Shown here: positions 26,349 to 36,299 of the stretch, one piece after another
How positions within the stretch are numbered: position 1 is the first letter of the stretch
Layout of the letters: each line of letters starts with the position of its first letter
Origin: Pseudomonas viridiflava
GTDB taxonomy: Bacteria > Pseudomonadota > Gammaproteobacteria > Pseudomonadales > Pseudomonadaceae
NCBI RefSeq assembly: GCF_001642795.1
Contig: NZ_LKEH01000019.1
Coordinates: 44,390 to 84,058 of the forward strand
Direction of reading: 5' to 3'
DNA length: 39,669 bases
Made by a program: the position numbers and the translations under genes
The notes under the pieces: model-generated
The model's database searches: none
What the model saw: only the letters and a program-made list of their open reading frames with translations
Told to the model about the DNA's origin: nothing

Positions 26349-27743
26349 ATGGATGATCACGGACGCACCCCCTCCACTAACCAGCCAATCCTTTACGTGC
26401 TCGATACCAATGTATTGATCCATGATCCAAACGCACTGCTGAATTTCGAAGAACACCACGTCGCCATCCCCATGACCGTTCTGGAGGAACTGGACAAACT
26501 CAAGGCAGGTAAACACTCGGTAGCCGCCGAATGCCGACAGGCGATCCGCCTGATCGACAAGACGCTGGGCGAAGCGTCACCCGAAGAAGTCGAGAAGGGT
26601 GTGCCGATCGACCGTGGCACTGGCGTGTTCAAAGGCTTCCTGTCGATTCTGATGAGCAAGCGCGAGGAACCCAACAGCCTGCTTCCCGAGCATCTGAACG
26701 ACAACATCATCATCAACCAATTGATCGACCTGCACGCGCGCAACAAGGACTTGAGCGTGGTGCTGGTGACCAAAGACATCAACATGCGCCTCAAGGCCCG
26801 CGCGTGCGGTATCGAGGCCGAGGATTACAGTACCGACCAGTTGGTGGACGACGTCTCGCTGTTGTCCCGTGGCTACCATGATATGACCGGTTCGTTCTGG
26901 GACAGGGTCAACAAGGTCGATACCCGTCAGGAGCGGGGGCGCACCTGGCACCGTGTGCAATTGAACGAAACGCTGCCTGCGGTCCATATCAATGAGTTCA
27001 TTGTCGACGAACAGGGCTTCGTCGGCTGGATCAAGGGCGTCAAGAATGACGAGCTGCTGATTCTGGATATGCATCAGGAGCCGCTGATGCATCAGGAGGC
27101 CTGGGGCCTCAAGCCGCGGGATATCTATCAGGGGCTGGCGCTGTTTGCCCTGCTGGATCCGGACATCCACCTGGTCAACCTGTCCGGTGCTGCCGGTTCG
27201 GGTAAAACCATCCTGGCCCTGGCCGCTGCCATCGAGCAAACCATGGTCACCAAGCGCTATCGCCGCATCATCGCGACCCGCAGCGTGCAGGGTCTTGATC
27301 AGGAAATCGGCTTCCTGCCGGGTACCGAAGCGGAAAAAATGGAGCCGTGGCTCGGCGCGATCACCGACAACCTCGAAGCCTTGCACATGGATGACGAAAG
27401 CACCCATGGCAGCGTCGACTACATCCTTAGCAAGGTGCCGTTGCAGTTCAAATCCCTCAACTACATCCGAGGCCGCAGCTTTCAACAGAGTCTGATCCTG
27501 ATCGATGAGTGCCAGAACCTGACGCCGCACCAGATGAAAACCATCATCACCCGTGCCGGTGCCGGTTCCAAAGTGGTCTGCCTGGGCAACCTGGCGCAGA
27601 TCGACACCCCTTATCTGTCAGCCACCAGCTCCGGGCTGACCTACCTGACAGAACGCTTCAAGGACTTCCCCAACGGCGTGCACATCACCTTGCAGGGTGT
27701 GCCTCGCTCGATCCTGGCCGAGTACGCAGAGAGTCATCTGTAA
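26349..27743 (+). CDS. PIN domain / PhoH-family ATPase
   Basis: This 464-aa protein fuses an N-terminal PIN-type RNase fold to a C-terminal PhoH ATPase of helicase-like P-loop type (YlaK-type arrangement). The PIN domain shows VLDTNVLIHDP with acidic Asp19, a conserved EELD, and later acidic residues. The PhoH domain has Walker A GAAGSGKT (280-287) and Walker B LILIDE (Asp386, Glu387), then GLTYLTERF and GVPRSILAEYAE near the end. Such proteins are proposed to unwind and cut RNA. An AAGGTG site precedes the ATG. It is a single gene followed by a repeat-family hairpin 9 nt after the stop. Confidence 0.93.
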   Translation: MDDHGRTPSTNQPILYVLDTNVLIHDPNALLNFEEHHVAIPMTVLEELDKLKAGKHSVAAECRQAIRLIDKTLGEASPEEVEKGVPIDRGTGVFKGFLSILMSKREEPNSLLPEHLNDNIIINQLIDLHARNKDLSVVLVTKDINMRLKARACGIEAEDYSTDQLVDDVSLLSRGYHDMTGSFWDRVNKVDTRQERGRTWHRVQLNETLPAVHINEFIVDEQGFVGWIKGVKNDELLILDMHQEPLMHQEAWGLKPRDIYQGLALFALLDPDIHLVNLSGAAGSGKTILALAAAIEQTMVTKRYRRIIATRSVQGLDQEIGFLPGTEAEKMEPWLGAITDNLEALHMDDESTHGSVDYILSKVPLQFKSLNYIRGRSFQQSLILIDECQNLTPHQMKTIITRAGAGSKVVCLGNLAQIDTPYLSATSSGLTYLTERFKDFPNGVHITLQGVPRSILAEYAESHL

Positions 27744-27752
27744 CGGTGTTGG

Positions 27753-27853
27753 TCGTGCCCACGCGCAGGCGTGGGCACGATCAGTGTGCTGGAGATCAAT
27801 GATCGTTCCCACGCTCCAGCGTGGTAACGCCTCCCAGGACGCTCCGCGTCCGC
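27753..27853. repeat. Interspersed palindromic repeat after phoH
   Basis: Three stems in tandem: tcgtgcccacgc/gcgtgggcacga (27753-27764 and 27769-27780, perfect, 4-nt loop), ccacgct/agcgtgg (27809-27823), and gacgc/gcgtc with a 3-nt loop (27838-27850). The word gatcgttcc at 27801-27809 recurs at 29139 and 39462. This is typical of pseudomonad REP-like elements. The first stem could also end phoH transcripts. Confidence 0.8.
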
Positions 27854-27943
27854 TCTTGAATGTGGCGCAGATGTGTGCCCAAGCTCCAGCCCGATCCCAC
27901 ACATTTAGGTTTACAATCCCCGCTCCTGTTCAGGAGTAGAACT

Positions 27944-28429
27944 GTGCTGACTCATCTCGATTCCCAAGGCCGTGCCAACATGGTCGATGTCACCGATAAA
28001 GCGGTCACGTCCCGTGAAGCCGTGGCCTGTGCGCGTGTGCGCATGTTGCCGACCACTCTGCAAATGATTGTCAGCGGCGGTCACCCCAAGGGTGATGTCT
28101 TCGCTGTGGCCCGTATCGCGGGTATTCAGGCGGCGAAGAAGACCAGCGATCTGATCCCGCTCTGCCATCCACTGATGCTGACCAGCGTCAAGGTCGAACT
28201 CTCTGCCGAGGGCGACGACTCGGTACTGATCATGGCGCGCTGCAAGCTGGCAGGGCAGACCGGTGTGGAAATGGAAGCGCTGACTGCCGCCAGTGTCGCG
28301 GCGCTGACGATCTATGACATGTGCAAGGCGGTGGACCGCGGCATGGTCATCGAGTCGGTACGCCTGCTGGAGAAGATTGGCGGCAAAAGCGGTCACTTCG
28401 TCGCCGACGATGTGGAGGCGGGGAAATGA
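27944..28429 (+). CDS. moaC: Cyclic pyranopterin monophosphate synthase MoaC
   Basis: MoaC completes the first step of molybdenum cofactor synthesis, turning the MoaA product into cyclic pyranopterin monophosphate in the cytosol. From GTG 27944, which has AGGAG 8 nt upstream, the product is 161 aa, the usual length, beginning (V/M)[19 protein letters not shown]. Conserved segments are [15 protein letters not shown] (about 65-79), [12 protein letters not shown] and [10 protein letters not shown] near the C-terminus. The frame is open upstream into the repeat but that part is not MoaC-like. moaD overlaps the stop by ATGA. Confidence 0.96.
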   Translation: MLTHLDSQGRANMVDVTDKAVTSREAVACARVRMLPTTLQMIVSGGHPKGDVFAVARIAGIQAAKKTSDLIPLCHPLMLTSVKVELSAEGDDSVLIMARCKLAGQTGVEMEALTAASVAALTIYDMCKAVDRGMVIESVRLLEKIGGKSGHFVADDVEAGK

Positions 28430-28671
28430 AGCTGCAGGTTCAGTATTTCGCCCGCTATCGCGAAGCGCTGGGTCTGGACAGCGAGCGAGTCGAAGGTGAT
28501 TTCGCAACCCTGGATGCACTGCGTCAGCATCTGCTCCAGCGCGGCGAAGCCTGGCAGGTGCTGGGTGAGCAGAACGTGATGTGCGCCCGCAATCAGGAAC
28601 TGTGCCCGCTGGACGAGCCGTTGCAGGATGGCGATGAAGTGGCGTTCTTTCCTACCGTGACCGGAGGCTGA
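28426..28671 (+). CDS. moaD: Molybdopterin synthase small subunit MoaD
   Basis: MoaD is the ubiquitin-fold sulfur carrier of molybdopterin synthase. The 81-aa product begins [16 protein letters not shown] and ends in the essential VTGG, whose C-terminal Gly is adenylated and thiocarboxylated by MoeB-type enzymes before sulfur is passed within the MoaE complex. [12 protein letters not shown] is the classic C-terminal signature. Its ATG overlaps the moaC TGA, so translation is coupled; moaE follows after two bases. Confidence 0.96.
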   Translation: MKLQVQYFARYREALGLDSERVEGDFATLDALRQHLLQRGEAWQVLGEQNVMCARNQELCPLDEPLQDGDEVAFFPTVTGG

Positions 28672-28673
28672 TC

Positions 28674-29123
28674 ATGGCGGTTCGCGTGCAATCTGCTGCG
28701 TTCGATCCGGGCACAGAAGTCAACGCGCTGCATGCGGCCAATGTCGGCATCGGAGCGGTGGTGAGTTTTGTCGGTTATGTGCGGGACTTCAACGACGGTC
28801 GCGAAGTGTCGGGCATGTTTCTGGAACACTATCCGGGCATGACCGAAAAGGCGTTGGCGAAGATCATTGTCGAAGCCGAGCAGCGCTGGCCGTTATTGCG
28901 GCTGGACGTGCTGCATCGTGTCGGCGCGCTTGAGCCGGGCGAGCCCATCGTGTTCGTTGGCGTCGCCAGTGCCCATCGTCAGGCAGCTTTCGAAGCCTGT
29001 GACTTCGTCATGGATTACCTGAAAACCCGCGCGCCGTTCTGGAAACGTGAGAACACCCCTGAGGGTGAGCGTTGGGTAGAAGGGCGTGACAGTGATCATG
29101 CAGCGGCTGATCGCTGGAAGTGA
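28674..29123 (+). CDS. moaE: Molybdopterin synthase catalytic subunit MoaE
   Basis: MoaE forms a heterotetramer with MoaD and converts cyclic pyranopterin monophosphate to molybdopterin by inserting two sulfurs. The 149-aa product has GAVVSFVGYVRDFNDGREVSG (about residues 27-47), LEHYPGMTEKAL, HRVGALEPGE, and the active-site region VASAHRQAAFEACDFVMDYLKTRAPFWKRE, which includes the catalytic lysines. It is the last gene of moaCDE. moaA and moaB are not in this window. A perfect hairpin follows about 70 nt downstream. Confidence 0.96.
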   Translation: MAVRVQSAAFDPGTEVNALHAANVGIGAVVSFVGYVRDFNDGREVSGMFLEHYPGMTEKALAKIIVEAEQRWPLLRLDVLHRVGALEPGEPIVFVGVASAHRQAAFEACDFVMDYLKTRAPFWKRENTPEGERWVEGRDSDHAAADRWK

Positions 29124-29138
29124 GATGACTTGTCCCTG

Positions 29139-29230
29139 ATCGTTCCTCACGCTCTGCGTGGGAATGCCTCTCAGCACGCTCCGCGTCCCGGGCAGCGTGC
29201 CAATGCGGGACATTGGCACGATCATCTTTT
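29139..29230 (+). repeat. Interspersed repeat and terminator between moaE and rhlB
   Basis: This copy of the gatcgttcc family contains cacgctctgcgtg (29148-29160) and acgctccgcgt (29176-29186). It ends in a perfect 10-bp stem cgtgccaatg/cattggcacg (29196-29205 and 29211-29220) followed by atcatctttt. The last stem with its T-rich tail looks able to terminate plus-strand moaCDE transcripts; rhlB converges from the other side. Confidence 0.75.
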
Positions 29231-29244
29231 AGGCGGGAAAACGC

Positions 29245-30711
29245 TCAAGTCGTGCGACGCACCACTGCACGCAGCAGTTCGGTCGGCGGTGTTTCGCAGC
29301 TGATTTTGCGGCCCAGCTTCTCTTCGATGGCTGGCAACTGATACGAGTCATCCTCACCTGCGAAGCTGATCGACACGCCGTCGGCGCCGGCACGCCCAGT
29401 GCGGCCGATGCGGTGCACGTAATCATCCGGCACTTCCGGCAGGGTGAAGTTGATCACATGGCTGATGCCGTCGATATGAATGCCGCGACCGGCCACGTCA
29501 GTGGCGACCAGTACACGAATCTTGCCTTCGCGGAAGCCTTCCAGTGTCTTGATCCGCTTGTGCTGAGGCACGTCGCCCGACAGTTGCGCCGCGTTGACGC
29601 CATCGCGCACCAGGCGTTCTTCGATGCGACGTACTTCGTCCTTGCGGTTGGCAAAGACCATCACGCGTTCCCAGCCGTTGTCGTTGACCAGGTTGTACAG
29701 CAGCTTGTATTTGTCGGCACCGGCCACGGCATAGATATGTTGCTCGACGTTGTCACTGGCAACGTTGAGCGACTCGATCTCGACGATGGACGGATCCGTG
29801 GTCCATTGCTTGGCCAGGTTCATGACGTCTTCAGTGAAGGTGGCCGAGAACAGCAGGGTCTGGCGCTCACCCTTGTGCGGCGTTTGACGAATGATCTGAC
29901 GCACCTGCGGAATGAAACCCATGTCCAGCATGCGGTCGGCTTCGTCCAGCACCATGACTTCGACCATGTCCAGATGCACCTCACCGCGCTGGTTGAAGTC
30001 CAGCAGGCGGCCCGGCGTGGCAACCAGAATGTCGCAGTGACGGGCTTCGAGTTGCTTGAGCTGCTTGTCGAAGTCCATGCCACCGACGAACGTCATGACG
30101 TTCAGGTTGGTGTACTTGGTCAGGTCGGCGGCGTCCTTGGCGATCTGCACCACCAGTTCCCGGGTCGGCGCGATGATCAGGGCACGTGGCTCGCCCATGT
30201 AGCGCTCGGCAGGTGGCGGAGTCTGGGTCAGTTGCTCGATGATCGAGATCAGGAAGGCTGCGGTTTTGCCGGTGCCGGTCTGCGCACGACCAATCGCGTC
30301 CTTGCCCTTTAGGGTGTAACCCAGAACGCCTGCCTGGATCGGCGTGCAGTAAGGGAAGCCCAGGTCCTGGATGGCGTGCATCAGCTCGGGCGCAAGGTTG
30401 AAATCGTGAAAGCGGGTCTTGCCTTCCTGCGGCTCAACGACGAAATCTTCGAGTTTCCAGGCTGGCGCAGGGGGCTTTTCCACGCGTTCGCGGCGTGGGC
30501 GCTCGGCCCTTGGCTTGTCGGAACGCGGTGCTCTGGCTTTGGCAGGCTCGACAGCCGTGTCGGCCACCTGAGCGGGGCGGTCATGATTCTGGCCCTTAAT
30601 CTGCTCTTGAACGGGCATGACAGGGGCGGAGGCAGGTGCTGCCGGAGCAGGCGCGAGCTGTTCGGCCTCGCTTTTACCGAACATCTTTTTGAGTGCTTTG
30701 AGCACGGTCAT
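29245..30711 (-). CDS. rhlB: DEAD-box ATP-dependent RNA helicase RhlB
   Basis: RhlB is a cytosolic RNA-unwinding ATPase; in gammaproteobacteria it assists the RNase E degradosome. The 488-aa product has an N-terminal low-complexity extension of about 100 residues (Ala/Pro-rich, then Arg/Lys-rich) before the helicase core. The core shows the FHDF/Q-motif region (101-127), Walker A AQTGTGKT (143-150), PTREL (182-186), DEAD (256-259), FSATF, and the C-terminal [10 protein letters not shown]. The N-terminus [15 protein letters not shown] is amphipathic and may attach to membrane or partner. The long basic extension is usual in Pseudomonas RhlB but absent from E. coli RhlB, as I recall. Confidence 0.9.
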   Translation of the reverse strand: MTVLKALKKMFGKSEAEQLAPAPAAPASAPVMPVQEQIKGQNHDRPAQVADTAVEPAKARAPRSDKPRAERPRRERVEKPPAPAWKLEDFVVEPQEGKTRFHDFNLAPELMHAIQDLGFPYCTPIQAGVLGYTLKGKDAIGRAQTGTGKTAAFLISIIEQLTQTPPPAERYMGEPRALIIAPTRELVVQIAKDAADLTKYTNLNVMTFVGGMDFDKQLKQLEARHCDILVATPGRLLDFNQRGEVHLDMVEVMVLDEADRMLDMGFIPQVRQIIRQTPHKGERQTLLFSATFTEDVMNLAKQWTTDPSIVEIESLNVASDNVEQHIYAVAGADKYKLLYNLVNDNGWERVMVFANRKDEVRRIEERLVRDGVNAAQLSGDVPQHKRIKTLEGFREGKIRVLVATDVAGRGIHIDGISHVINFTLPEVPDDYVHRIGRTGRAGADGVSISFAGEDDSYQLPAIEEKLGRKISCETPPTELLRAVVRRTT

Positions 30712-30733
30712 CTCGTCAATTGGTTAAGGAATG

Positions 30734-30772
30734 TACGCCGAGCAGTGTAAAGCAAGAACCGTGCTCGGCGTA
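30734..30772. other. Perfect inverted repeat upstream of rhlB
   Basis: tacgccgagca (30734-30744) and tgctcggcgta (30762-30772) pair perfectly over 11 bp with a 17-nt loop, in the 117-nt gap between the esterase stop and the rhlB start. No T-run follows on the minus strand. It may be an operator, a weak esterase terminator or a leader structure for rhlB. Confidence 0.5.
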
Positions 30773-30828
30773 GTGTCATCCGTGTTGCGCTACAGAACCG
30801 CTCGGTCCAGAGCGCTGCAAAGCGGATT

Positions 30829-31970
<1,142 letters not shown>

Positions 31971-32999
31971 ATGAAGATGTTGAAATCCACCCTGGCGGTA
32001 GTCACAGCTGTAGCAGCACTTGGCGTGGCGGGGGCTGCTAACGCAGGTGCCACACTCGATGCTATTCAGAAGAAAGGGTTTGTTCAGTGCGGCGTCAGCG
32101 ATGGCCTGCCAGGTTTTTCCGTTCCGGATGCTACCGGCAAGATCACCGGTATCGACGCTGACGTGTGCCGCGCCGTTGCCGCAGCCGTGTTTGGCGACGC
32201 GACCAAGGTCAAGTTCAGCCAGTTGAACGCCAAAGAGCGTTTCACTGCACTGCAATCGGGCGAAATCGACATCCTGTCGCGTAACACCACCTGGACCAGC
32301 TCGCGCGATTCGGGCATGGGCCTGGTTTTCGCCGGCGTGACCTACTACGACGGCATCGGCTTCCTGGTGAACAAGAAGCTGGGCGTCAACAGCGCCAAGG
32401 AACTGGACGGCGCGACCGTTTGTATCCAGGCAGGCACCACCACCGAGCTGAACGTCTCTGACTACTTCCGCTCCAACGGCCTGAAATACACCCCGATCAC
32501 CTTCGACACCTCCGATGAAAGCGCCAAGTCGCTGGAAGGCGGCCGTTGCGACGTGCTGACCTCCGACCAGTCGCAGCTGTACGCACAGCGCAGCAAGCTG
32601 GCCAAGCCGGACGACTACGTCGTTCTGCCGGAAGTGATCTCCAAGGAGCCGCTGGGCCCTGTCGTACGTAAAGGCGACGAAGAGTGGTTCTCCATCGTCA
32701 AGTGGACACTGTTTGCCATGCTGAACGCTGAAGAGGCCAAAGTGACCTCCAAGAACGTTGAAGCAGAAGCCAAGTCGACCAAGAACCCTGATGTTGCCCG
32801 TATGCTCGGCGCTGACGGTGCCTACGGTGCCGACCTGAAGCTGCCGAAGGACTGGGTCGTACAGATCGTCAAGCAGGTAGGTAACTACGGCGAGATGTTC
32901 GAACGCAACCTGGGCGAGTCCACCCCGCTGAAAATCAAGCGTGGCCAGAATGCCCTGTGGAACGCTGGTGGCATCCAGTACGCTCCACCTATTCGCTGA
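31971..32999 (+). CDS. aapJ: General amino-acid ABC transporter substrate-binding protein AapJ
   Basis: AapJ is the periplasmic binding protein of a broad-specificity L-amino-acid importer. The 342-aa product has a signal peptide cleaved near ANA/GAT (residue 25). A family-3 solute-binding fold follows, with KKGFVQCGVSDGLPGFSVPD, the DADVCRAVAAAVFGD helix, RNTTWTSSRD and CDVLTSDQSQLYA. Strong GC-rich codon bias fits high expression. The first gene of aapJQMP, it is separated from aapQ by a hairpin likely to lower downstream expression. The Aap name comes from similarity to the Rhizobium system. Confidence 0.93.
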   Translation: MKMLKSTLAVVTAVAALGVAGAANAGATLDAIQKKGFVQCGVSDGLPGFSVPDATGKITGIDADVCRAVAAAVFGDATKVKFSQLNAKERFTALQSGEIDILSRNTTWTSSRDSGMGLVFAGVTYYDGIGFLVNKKLGVNSAKELDGATVCIQAGTTTELNVSDYFRSNGLKYTPITFDTSDESAKSLEGGRCDVLTSDQSQLYAQRSKLAKPDDYVVLPEVISKEPLGPVVRKGDEEWFSIVKWTLFAMLNAEEAKVTSKNVEAEAKSTKNPDVARMLGADGAYGADLKLPKDWVVQIVKQVGNYGEMFERNLGESTPLKIKRGQNALWNAGGIQYAPPIR

Positions 33000-33008
33000 T
33001 TGACCCGG

Positions 33009-33038
33009 CGCCCGACAGGCTTCCCAGTCTGTCGGGCG
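33009..33038 (+). terminator. Intra-operon hairpin after aapJ
   Basis: cgcccgacag/ctgtcgggcg (33009-33018 and 33029-33038) is a perfect 10-bp stem with a 10-nt loop, followed by ttgttct. It begins 9 nt after the aapJ stop. Such partial terminators or 3' stabilisers commonly give a binding protein in excess over its permease. Confidence 0.75.
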
Positions 33039-33069
33039 TTGTTCTGTTGGATTTTTCCTGGGGCATTTC

Positions 33070-34251
33070 ATGGAAAAGCAAATCGTCGCACCCAAGCAAA
33101 AGCTCACCCTGAGCGATCCGAAAGTGCGCGCGTGGTTGTTTCAGATCATCACTGTCATTGCGGTGGTCTCGTTGGGCTGGTTCATGTTCGACAACACCCA
33201 GACCAACCTCCAGCACCGGGGTATCACGTCCGGTTTTGGCTTTCTTGAGCGCAGTGCCGGCTTCGGCATTGCTCAGCATCTGATCGATTACAGCGAAGCG
33301 GACAGCTATGCCCGCGTGTTTGTCATCGGCCTGCTCAACACCCTGCTGGTCTCGGTCATCGGTATCATCCTGGCGACTCTGCTGGGCTTCATCATCGGCG
33401 TTGCCCGTCTGTCTCCGAACTGGATGATCAGCAAACTGGCCACGGTGTATGTGGAAGTCTTCCGCAACATCCCGCCACTGCTGCAGATCCTGTTCTGGTA
33501 CACCGCGGTCTTCCTGACGCTGCCCGGACCACGTCAGGCCCATGGCTATTTCGACATGTTCTTCGTCAGCAGCCGTGGCCTGAACATGCCCCGAGCGATG
33601 CCGGCCGAAGGCATGACAGCGTTTCTGGTCAGCGTGCTGATCGCCATCGTTGCCATCGTGATGATGGTGCGTTGGGCCAACAAGCGTTTCGAAGCCACCG
33701 GTCAGCCGTTCCACAAGTTCTGGGTAGGCCTGGCATTGCTGCTGGTCATTCCCGGCCTGAGCATGCTGGTGTTCGGCAGCCCTGTGCACTGGGAACTGCC
33801 ACAACTCAAGGGCTTCAACTTCACCGGTGGCTGGGTGCTGATCCCCGAGCTGATCTCGCTGACACTGGCGCTGACCATCTACACCGCGGCGTTCATCGCC
33901 GAGATCGTGCGTTCGGGCATCAAGTCGGTCAGCCATGGCCAGACCGAAGCCGCTCGCTCGCTGGGGCTGCGTCCGGGTCCTACGCTGCGCAAGGTCATCA
34001 TTCCGCAGGCACTGCGAGTGATCATCCCGCCGTTGACCAGCCAGTTCCTGAACCTGGCGAAGAACTCTTCGCTGGCGGCAGCCATCGGTTATCCGGAAAT
34101 GGTTTCCCTGTTTGCCGGTACGGTGCTCAACCAGACCGGACAGGCCATTGAAGTCATTGCCATCACCATGAGCGTGTACCTGGCGATCAGTATCAGCATT
34201 TCCCTGCTGATGAACTGGTACAACAAGCGCATTGCGCTGATCGAGCGGTGA
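33070..34251 (+). CDS. aapQ: Amino-acid ABC transporter permease AapQ
   Basis: AapQ is one of two inner-membrane permease subunits forming the amino-acid channel. The 393-aa length and a long insert between membrane segments are typical of AapQ and distinguish it from short HisM-type permeases. An N-terminal cytosolic stretch precedes TM1 (about 20-38, IITVIAVVSLGWF). The C-terminal region carries the EAA loop EAARSLGLRPGPTLRKVIIPQ (about residues 295-315), which contacts AapP. aapM follows after 10 nt. Confidence 0.93.
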   Translation: MEKQIVAPKQKLTLSDPKVRAWLFQIITVIAVVSLGWFMFDNTQTNLQHRGITSGFGFLERSAGFGIAQHLIDYSEADSYARVFVIGLLNTLLVSVIGIILATLLGFIIGVARLSPNWMISKLATVYVEVFRNIPPLLQILFWYTAVFLTLPGPRQAHGYFDMFFVSSRGLNMPRAMPAEGMTAFLVSVLIAIVAIVMMVRWANKRFEATGQPFHKFWVGLALLLVIPGLSMLVFGSPVHWELPQLKGFNFTGGWVLIPELISLTLALTIYTAAFIAEIVRSGIKSVSHGQTEAARSLGLRPGPTLRKVIIPQALRVIIPPLTSQFLNLAKNSSLAAAIGYPEMVSLFAGTVLNQTGQAIEVIAITMSVYLAISISISLLMNWYNKRIALIER

Positions 34252-34261
34252 GGAAACGCGC

Positions 34262-35359
34262 ATGACAACCCATACTTTCAAACCTGATATGCCACCGCCG
34301 GGCAAAGTGTTCGGACCGATGGCGTGGATGCGGCAGAACCTGTTCTCCAGCTGGATCAACACGATCCTCACGCTGCTGTCGCTGTACCTGATCTACCTGA
34401 TCGTCCCGCCGATGATCAGTTGGGCACTGCTGGATGCGAACTGGATCGGCACCACCAAGGAAGATTGCACCAAGGCTGGCGCCTGCTGGGTATTCATTCA
34501 GCAGCGTTTCGGCCAGTTCATGTATGGATACTTCCCCACCGAATTGCGCTGGAGGGTCGATCTGACCGCCATCCTCGCCATCGTGGGCGCTGCACCGCTG
34601 TTCATTTCGAAATTCCCGCGCAAGGCCCTCTACGGTATCGCTTACCTGGTGATCTACCCGGTCGTTGCGTTCTACCTGCTGCACGGTGGCGCATTCGGTC
34701 TGAGCAACGTGCCGACCAGCCAGTGGGGCGGCCTGATGCTGACGCTGGTCATCGCTACGGTCGGTATCGCCGGTGCGCTGCCGCTGGGCATTCTGCTGGC
34801 ACTGGGGCGTCGCTCCAACATGCCGGCGGTGCGCGTGGTGTGCGTGACCTTCATCGAGTTCTGGCGCGGCGTGCCCTTGATCACGGTGCTGTTCATGTCC
34901 TCGGTCATGCTGCCGCTGTTCATGCCTGAAGGGATGAACTTCGACAAGCTGCTGCGGGCGCTGATCGGCGTCATCCTGTTCCAGTCGGCCTACGTCGCCG
35001 AAGTGGTGCGCGGTGGCATGCAGGCGATTCCAAAGGGTCAGTACGAAGCGGCCGCTGCCATGGGCCTGGGTTACTGGCGCAGCATGGGTCTGGTGATCCT
35101 GCCGCAGGCGTTGAAGATGGTTATTCCCGGCATCGTGAATACCTTCATCGCGCTGTTCAAGGACACCAGCCTTGTGATCATCATCGGTCTGTTCGACCTG
35201 CTCAACAGCGTCAAGCAAGCCACCGCCGACCCGTCATGGCTGGGTATGGCCACCGAAGGCTATGTCTTCGCGGCCCTGGTGTTCTGGATCTTCTGTTTCG
35301 GTATGTCCCGCTATTCCATGCACTTGGAACGTAAGCTGGACACAGGCCACAAGCGTTAG
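34262..35359 (+). CDS. aapM: Amino-acid ABC transporter permease AapM
   Basis: AapM is the second permease subunit, pairing with AapQ in the inner membrane. The 365-aa product has multiple hydrophobic helices starting about residue 32 ([17 protein letters not shown]) and the EAA loop [20 protein letters not shown] (about 261-280). A periplasmic loop contains a Cys pair ([11 protein letters not shown]). GAGGA lies 7 nt before the ATG, and aapP starts 10 nt after the stop. Confidence 0.93.
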   Translation: MTTHTFKPDMPPPGKVFGPMAWMRQNLFSSWINTILTLLSLYLIYLIVPPMISWALLDANWIGTTKEDCTKAGACWVFIQQRFGQFMYGYFPTELRWRVDLTAILAIVGAAPLFISKFPRKALYGIAYLVIYPVVAFYLLHGGAFGLSNVPTSQWGGLMLTLVIATVGIAGALPLGILLALGRRSNMPAVRVVCVTFIEFWRGVPLITVLFMSSVMLPLFMPEGMNFDKLLRALIGVILFQSAYVAEVVRGGMQAIPKGQYEAAAAMGLGYWRSMGLVILPQALKMVIPGIVNTFIALFKDTSLVIIIGLFDLLNSVKQATADPSWLGMATEGYVFAALVFWIFCFGMSRYSMHLERKLDTGHKR

Positions 35360-35369
35360 GAGTTTTGAC

Positions 35370-36134
35370 ATGAGTGAAGTTATCACCAAGCCTCTGGGCG
35401 CTGAAGGCATGATCCGCATGGAGGGCGTCCATAAATGGTACGGCCAGTTCCATGTGCTCAAGGACATCAACCTGAACGTGCGTCAGGGCGAGCGTATCGT
35501 ATTGTGCGGCCCGTCGGGCTCGGGCAAGTCGACCACCATTCGCTGCCTGAACCGTCTGGAAGAGCACCAGCAGGGCAGGATCATTGTTGACGGAACCGAG
35601 CTGACCTCGGACCTGAAGCAGATCGAAACCATCCGCCGTGAAGTCGGCATGGTGTTTCAGCATTTCAACCTGTTCCCGCACCTGACCATCCTGCAGAACT
35701 GCACGCTGGCGCCGATGTGGGTTCGCAAGATGCCGAAGAAGAAAGCCGAAGAAATCGCCATGCATTACCTGGAGCGTGTACGCATTCCAGAGCAGGCGCA
35801 CAAATTCCCGGGCCAGCTCTCCGGCGGTCAGCAGCAGCGTGTGGCGATTGCCCGTGCGCTGTGCATGAAGCCCAAGATCATGCTGTTCGACGAGCCGACC
35901 TCGGCACTCGACCCGGAAATGGTCAAGGAAGTACTCGACACCATGGTCGGCCTGGCTGAAGAGGGCATGACCATGCTGTGCGTGACCCACGAGATGGGCT
36001 TTGCCCGCACCGTGGCCAACCGGGTGATCTTCATGGACAAGGGTGAAATTGTCGAGCAGGCTGCGCCGAACGACTTCTTCGACAACCCGCAAAGCGACCG
36101 TACCAAACTGTTCCTCAGCCAGATCATTCACTGA
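35370..36134 (+). CDS. aapP: Amino-acid ABC transporter ATP-binding protein AapP
   Basis: AapP is the cytosolic ATPase driving the AapJQM importer. The 254-aa product has Walker [10 protein letters not shown] (47-55), the ABC signature LSGGQQQR (about 151-158), Walker [14 protein letters not shown] and the switch His in CVTHEMG. The start at 35370 is supported by AGGAG 7 nt upstream and by the family length; the frame is open for 36 further codons inside aapM. It is the last gene of the operon, followed by a strong terminator. Confidence 0.96.
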   Translation: MSEVITKPLGAEGMIRMEGVHKWYGQFHVLKDINLNVRQGERIVLCGPSGSGKSTTIRCLNRLEEHQQGRIIVDGTELTSDLKQIETIRREVGMVFQHFNLFPHLTILQNCTLAPMWVRKMPKKKAEEIAMHYLERVRIPEQAHKFPGQLSGGQQQRVAIARALCMKPKIMLFDEPTSALDPEMVKEVLDTMVGLAEEGMTMLCVTHEMGFARTVANRVIFMDKGEIVEQAAPNDFFDNPQSDRTKLFLSQIIH

Positions 36135-36152
36135 GTCACAGCTGCGACACAG

Positions 36153-36179
36153 AAAACCGGGCCTCGCGCCCGGTTTTTT
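36153..36179 (+). terminator. Rho-independent terminator of the aap operon
   Basis: aaaaccgggc/gcccggtttt (36153-36162 and 36168-36177) forms a 10-bp stem with a 5-nt loop and ends in TTTTTT, 18 nt after the aapP stop. This is a textbook intrinsic terminator. Confidence 0.93.
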
Positions 36180-36299
36180 CATTTCTGGTGTCAGGCCTGG
36201 TTTGTATGCAATCTCGCCTGAACCTTGTATTCCACATCGTTCTCCAACAGGATACTTGCCCCCTGAAACGGGTCGACATACCTGATTGCCGAGAAATAG

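Noticed and set aside
27753..29230. CRISPR array from repeated palindromes
   Set aside because: The repeats are few, unequal, irregularly spaced and separated by genes; they are REP-like elements.
32989..34371. A 460-codon minus-strand frame opposite aapQ
   Set aside because: Gln/Asp/His-rich shadow of a membrane-protein gene.
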